Below the pieces are notes generated by a model. The model ran no database searches and was not told where the DNA came from. It saw only the letters and a list, made by a program, of their open reading frames with translations. Made by a program: the position numbers and the translations under genes. From Microbacterium oleivorans (GTDB lineage Bacteria > Actinomycetota > Actinomycetes > Actinomycetales > Microbacteriaceae): a stretch of DNA of 64,000 bases. This document shows, one piece after another, positions 60,531 through 64,000 of the stretch. Location of the stretch: assembly GCF_013389665.1 (NCBI RefSeq), contig NZ_CP058316.1, forward strand, positions 2,046,001-2,110,000, given 5' to 3'. The first letter of the stretch is position 1; each line of letters begins with the position of its first letter.

Positions 60531-61655
60531 ATGGCGACACGAAACCTGCTGCCGAGGGGACGGCAGGAGCATCTCCTCCGCCAGATCGAGGTGTACGGCA
60601 GCGTCAGTGCCGCCCAGGTCGCCGAGGACCTCGGGGTGGCGCAGGTGACGATCCGCCGCGACATCCGTGAGCTCGAGCGGTCCGGTCGGCTCGTCCGCGT
60701 GCACGGCGGCGCGATCTCCATCGCCTCGTCGCCCGCGCCGCAGTCGGCCCGCACCCGGATCGGCGTCGTCGTGCCGTCGTCGGTCGGTCATTTCCCCGCG
60801 ATCGTGCAGGGCATGGATGCCGCCTCCCGAGGACTACGCACCCGCCTCATCCTCGCCACGTCGCAGTACCGCCACGATCTCGAGCGACGCCAGGTCGAGC
60901 GCCTCGTCGAACTCGGTGTCGACGGGATCGTCCTCGCCCCGACGGTTCGCGATCGGAGCGAGGCGGACCTCGCCGAGTGGGCACGCAGCATCCCGGTGCC
61001 GGTGATCTTCCTCGAGCGACGTTTGGATTCGACGGCGGTGGCGTCCTTCGACAGTGCCCGCACCGACCACTCCGGCGGCGCGGTCCTCGCCGTCGAGCAC
61101 CTCGCTGCGCTCGGCCACGAGCGCGTTGGCCTCGCGATCTTCGACCGCACCCCGACCGCTCCTCTCATCCGCGAAGGTCGCGCGCGGGCGGTCGAGCGGC
61201 TGGGGCTCGCCGCCGCGCCCGAGATCGTCCTGCCGAAGGACGACGAGGACGGCCTCGACCAAGCGCTGGGCAGGCTCATCGACGAGTGCCGTGCCACCGG
61301 CACCCGAGCGGTTCTGGTCCACACGGATGTACACGCGGCTCGGTTGGTCGAGATGGCCGTCGACCGCGGGATCCGGGTGCCGGAGGACCTCGCGATCGTC
61401 GCGTACGACGACGACACCGCCTCACTCGCGCTCGTTCCGCTCACCGCTGTCACGGCGCCACGACGCGACCTCGGACACGAGGCGCTGCGGGTGCTGACCG
61501 AACGCATCGTCGAAGAAGGTCGGCCGCGATCCGCGCCGCGCCACGTCACCCTGCTGCCGGCATTGACGGTGCGGGGCTCGTGCGGGGCCGGAACCCGGCT
61601 CAGCGCGCGCGAGGGTCGAGGTGCTGGGCGCCGACGGCCTCGCGGGTGGCGCTGA
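60531..61655 (+). CDS. Hybrid transcriptional regulator: DeoR-type HTH with LacI-type sugar-sensing domain
   Basis: 374 residues. The N-terminal 60 residues are DeoR-like (LPRGRQEHLLRQIEVYGSVS, AAQVAEDLGVAQVTIRRDI, RELERSGRLVRVHGGA). From about 70 on the protein is a periplasmic-binding-protein-like LacI/GalR effector domain: RIGVVVPSSVGHFPAIVQGM, DHSGGAVLAVEHLAALGHERVGL and LAIVAYDDDTASLALVPLTAV. ATG at 60531 follows GAAGGAGCAGG. It diverges from the DUF2264 gene and probably controls it. The 3' end overlaps the convergent murR-like gene by 56 bases. Confidence 0.85.
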   Translation: MATRNLLPRGRQEHLLRQIEVYGSVSAAQVAEDLGVAQVTIRRDIRELERSGRLVRVHGGAISIASSPAPQSARTRIGVVVPSSVGHFPAIVQGMDAASRGLRTRLILATSQYRHDLERRQVERLVELGVDGIVLAPTVRDRSEADLAEWARSIPVPVIFLERRLDSTAVASFDSARTDHSGGAVLAVEHLAALGHERVGLAIFDRTPTAPLIREGRARAVERLGLAAAPEIVLPKDDEDGLDQALGRLIDECRATGTRAVLVHTDVHAARLVEMAVDRGIRVPEDLAIVAYDDDTASLALVPLTAVTAPRRDLGHEALRVLTERIVEEGRPRSAPRHVTLLPALTVRGSCGAGTRLSAREGRGAGRRRPRGWR

Positions 61656-62478
61656 GAGCGGCGTCCAGGTCGGTGTAGCGCAGCTGCGCGACGCGGATGA
61701 AGACGAAATCCGCGACGGCGAGCTGCGCCATCCGGCTCGCCAGGGCGGCCGCGCGCAGCGTCGCCTCCCGGGCCGGGGTGCGCAGCGTCGCGCCTGCCGC
61801 CGCGGCGAGCGGCGAGTCGGTGTCGTTCGTGATGGCCACGGTGAAGGCCCCGGCGCGGTCGGCGACCTCGAGGGCCCGCAGCACGTCGATCGTGCCGCCG
61901 CTGAACGAGAACGCGATGGCGGTGGTGCGGGCGTCCGCGAGGGCGGCGTGCACGAGCTGGACGTGCGTGTCGTGCGAGCTCAGGCACATGATCCCGATGC
62001 GCTGCAGCTTCTGCGCGAGGTCGGCCGCGGCCAGGCCCGATGCCCCGACGCCGAACGTCACGACCCGCTCGCTCTCGGCGATGGCCGTCGCGATGCGCTC
62101 GAGGGCGTCGAGATCGAGCATGCGTCCGGTCTGCTCGATGGTGCGGGCCTCGTGGAACGCCACCTTCGCGACCATCTCGGCGGGCGAGTCCGAGGGGTTG
62201 AGCTCACCCTCGGCGATGTTCGAGCGTTCCAGCTCGAGGGCACGGCGCGACACCTCCTGGGCCAACTCGACGCGGAACGACGGGTAGCCGGCGAACCCGA
62301 GGCTCTTGGCGAACCGCACGACCGAGGCCTGCGAGACCTCGGCGCGTTCGGCCAGGGTCGCCACCGTGGCCGTGACCGCGAACGGGGGATCGTCGAGGAC
62401 CGCCCGTCCCACCTGCACCTCGGCGGGTCGCAGCCGGGGGGTGATCGCGCGAATCGCTTCGAGGACGTCGCCGTCCAT
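61600..62478 (-). CDS. murR: MurR/RpiR-family regulator
   Basis: 292 residues. The N-terminal HTH_6 domain has VTATVATLAERAEVSQASVVRFAKSLGFAGYPSFRVEL; the C-terminal SIS domain has VVTFGVGASGLAAADLAQKLQRIG and AIAFSFSGGTIDVLRALEVA, which binds a phosphosugar. Divergent from murQ, so the likely ligand is N-acetylmuramate-6-phosphate. ATG at 62478 has a GAGGAGG ribosome site; the frame extends upstream without one. Confidence 0.88.
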   Translation of the reverse strand: MDGDVLEAIRAITPRLRPAEVQVGRAVLDDPPFAVTATVATLAERAEVSQASVVRFAKSLGFAGYPSFRVELAQEVSRRALELERSNIAEGELNPSDSPAEMVAKVAFHEARTIEQTGRMLDLDALERIATAIAESERVVTFGVGASGLAAADLAQKLQRIGIMCLSSHDTHVQLVHAALADARTTAIAFSFSGGTIDVLRALEVADRAGAFTVAITNDTDSPLAAAAGATLRTPAREATLRAAALASRMAQLAVADFVFIRVAQLRYTDLDAALSATREAVGAQHLDPRAR

Positions 62479-62523
62479 GTGCCTCCTCGGGAAGTCGCTC
62501 CAGTCTTCCACAGATCTTGACAA

Positions 62524-62562
62524 AACATGCCGCACCTACGACAGTTTGTGAAACAACATGCC
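62524..62562. promoter_or_regulatory. Putative MurR operator region between murR and murQ
   Basis: Direct repeats AACATGCC at 62524-62531 and 62555-62562 are 31 bases apart (three helical turns) and flank the partly palindromic GTTTGTGAAACAAC (62544-62557). A TTGACA at 62517-62522 may be the murQ -35. Confidence 0.5.
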
Positions 62563-62585
62563 AGGTGATCCGACAGGAGAGCACT

Positions 62586-63491
62586 GTGACACCCGCACAT
62601 CCGACGCCAGCGACCGAGACGGCCAATCCGCTGACCGGCGCACTCGACGCGATGACGATCCCCGAGATCCTCCACGTGATGAACGACGAGGATGCCGGTG
62701 TCGCCGCGGCGGTCGAGGCCGAGGTCGCGCACATCGCCCAGGCGGTCGAGCTGATCGTCGCAGCCCTCGCGGCGGGAGGTCGCCTGGTGTACCTGGGAGC
62801 CGGCACCAGCGGACGCCTCGGCGTGCTCGACGCCGCCGAGTGCCCGCCGACGTTCGGCACCGATCCCGAACAGGTTCTCGGGCTGCTCGCCGGCGGCCCC
62901 GAGGCGATGTTCCGCGCGGTCGAAGGAGCCGAGGACTCCCGACAGCTCGGGGTGGCGGATCTCGTCCGCATCGGCCTCACCGACCGCGACGTCCTCGTCG
63001 GCATCGCGGCATCCGGTCGAACGCCCTACGTGCTCGGGGCTCTGGATCACGCCCGCAGCGTCGGCGCCGCCACCGTCGCGCTCTCCTGCAGCCCGCACGC
63101 CGAGATCAGCGACCACGCCGACGTGGCGATCGAGGTCGACAACGGCCCCGAGGTGCTGACCGGTTCCACCCGGCTCAAGGCGGGCACGAGTCAGAAGCTC
63201 GTGCTCAACATGATCTCCACCGCCACGATGGTCCGCCTCGGCAAGGTCTACGGCAACCTCATGGTCGATGTCCGACCGAGCAACGAGAAGCTCGTCGCAC
63301 GCGCCGTGCGCATCGTGCAGGCCGCCACCGACTGCGACGTCGAGACCGCGACGCGTGCGCTGGACAGCGCCGACGGCCACGCGAAGACAGCCATCGTCGC
63401 GATCCTCTGCGGCGTCGACACCGGTACCGCCCGTGAGCGACTGAGCGCCGGCGCGGGCTTCGTCCGCGAAGCGGTGCGGCCGCGCGTCTGA
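62586..63491 (+). CDS. murQ: N-acetylmuramic acid 6-phosphate etherase
   Basis: 301 residues. SIS-domain enzyme that removes the lactyl ether of MurNAc-6-phosphate to give GlcNAc-6-phosphate. Family motifs: GRLVYLGAGTSGRLGVLDAAECPPTFG near residue 63, the catalytic Glu/His region EGAEDSRQLG, GIAASGRTPYVLGAL and EVLTGSTRLKAGTSQKLVLNM. GTG at 62586 follows ACAGGAGAG; the upstream extension is not homologous. Precedes the PTS permease. Confidence 0.93.
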   Translation: MTPAHPTPATETANPLTGALDAMTIPEILHVMNDEDAGVAAAVEAEVAHIAQAVELIVAALAAGGRLVYLGAGTSGRLGVLDAAECPPTFGTDPEQVLGLLAGGPEAMFRAVEGAEDSRQLGVADLVRIGLTDRDVLVGIAASGRTPYVLGALDHARSVGAATVALSCSPHAEISDHADVAIEVDNGPEVLTGSTRLKAGTSQKLVLNMISTATMVRLGKVYGNLMVDVRPSNEKLVARAVRIVQAATDCDVETATRALDSADGHAKTAIVAILCGVDTGTARERLSAGAGFVREAVRPRV

Positions 63492-63524
63492 ACCCCGAAC
63501 CCCGCCCGCCGGAAGGAAGCCACC

Positions 63525-64000
63525 GTGGATTACTCCAAGCTCAGCGAGGAGATCCTGCCGCTCGTCGGCGGGTCTGAGAACATCGCGTCGTACACCAACT
63601 GCATGACGCGGTTGCGAGTGAACCTCAACGACCCGTCGAAGGCGGATGTCGCCGCCCTCAAGCGGCTACCCGGGGTGATGGGCGTCGTCGACGGGCCGCA
63701 GCTGCAGGTCGTCGTGGGGCCCGGCCACGCGCAGCGCCTCCGCGATGCGTTCTCCGAGATCGCCGACGCGCCCGCCGAGGCAGCGGTCGACGATCCCGCC
63801 GACGAGGTCGCCGACATCGCCGCGGCCGCCGGTGGCCGCACCGCCGCAGCCCGAGGCGGCGAGCCCGTCGACGCGTCGGCCGACCTGCGCACGCTGCAGC
63901 AGCAGAACACCCAGAAGGTCAAGTCGAAGCACACCTCGCGCGTGCACGGGCTGTTCCGGCACATCGCGAACATCTTCGTGCCGATCATCCCCGGCTTCAT
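63525..64000 (+). CDS. murP: PTS EIIBC permease for N-acetylmuramate (MurP-like), N-terminal part
   Basis: The first 158 codons are present, cut by the window end. The EIIB domain (1-85) has the phosphorylation site Cys in YTNCMTRLRVNLNDPSK near residue 27 and GVMGVVDGPQLQVVVGPG. A long Ala/Asp-rich linker leads to HGLFRHIANIFVPIIPGF, the start of EIIC. GTG follows GGAAGGAAG. Position after murQ and the RpiR gene points to MurNAc rather than another sugar; MurNAc, sucrose and trehalose EIIBC are related, so specificity is by context. Confidence 0.85.
   Translation, partial: MDYSKLSEEILPLVGGSENIASYTNCMTRLRVNLNDPSKADVAALKRLPGVMGVVDGPQLQVVVGPGHAQRLRDAFSEIADAPAEAAVDDPADEVADIAAAAGGRTAAARGGEPVDASADLRTLQQQNTQKVKSKHTSRVHGLFRHIANIFVPIIPGF

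Overview
The window is very GC-rich, densely coded DNA from a high-GC Gram-positive, most likely a Microbacterium or close Microbacteriaceae relative. Pointers are the very frequent GGATGC/GCATCC words in coding sequence, GTG starts, many genes with a TANNNT -10 hexamer only 6-7 bases before the start codon (probably leaderless mRNAs), and actinobacterial families such as a DUF4287 protein and zinc-free L28/L33/S14. No rRNA, tRNA, CRISPR array, insertion sequence or prophage module was seen.

Layout. 0-1.4 kb: edge of a holin-4 family membrane protein and a histidinol-phosphate-type aminotransferase. 1.4-11 kb: an oligosaccharide locus: LacI regulator, family-5 ABC importer (lipoprotein, two permeases, fused double ATPase), a GH144-like enzyme, and a divergent GH13 glucosidase, with two phased LacI operators between. 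11-14.3 kb: an SRPBCC pseudogene and a two-component system with a PepSY-like target, both units preceded by phased CTGAAGC repeats. 14.4-18 kb: a 2-oxo acid dehydrogenase operon (E1alpha, E1beta, E2). 18.4-27.4 kb: metal homeostasis: MntP, a ZnuABC-type importer behind a Zur-like box, a Fur/Zur regulator, a YcgR/YcgQ-like pair, and a zinc-free rpmB-rpmG-rpsN set behind a structured leader. 27.5-36.3 kb: housekeeping genes: esterase, HU, CopD-CtaG fusion, PIF1-like helicase, heme oxygenase with a DtxR box and a DUF2470 partner, and a serine-hydrolase-like lipoprotein that has lost its catalytic residues.

36.4-55.6 kb is the most remarkable part: a 16-gene co-directional run, mostly with 4-base start/stop overlaps, that reads as one pathway. 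It has a peptide ABC importer, a proline-iminopeptidase-like hydrolase, an Xaa-Pro peptidase, a GH127 beta-L-arabinofuranosidase, a complete hydroxyproline route (2-epimerase, three-subunit FAD/2Fe-2S D-hydroxyproline dehydrogenase, DapA-like deaminase, 2-oxoglutarate-semialdehyde dehydrogenase), an ornithine-cyclodeaminase-family reductase and a GntR regulator. A GTGCAATTGCAC palindrome lies before the operon and, in near-identical form, before the catabolic half. I infer uptake and breakdown of arabinosylated hydroxyproline peptides from plant cell-wall glycoproteins (extensin type).

55.7-61.7 kb: an aminotransferase remnant, an orphan sugar-binding lipoprotein, a 2-hydroxyacid dehydrogenase, a DUF2264/GH154 protein and a DeoR-HTH/LacI-sensor hybrid regulator, perhaps a companion glucuronide locus. 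61.6-64 kb: N-acetylmuramate use: MurR/RpiR regulator, MurQ etherase and the start of a MurP-type PTS permease.
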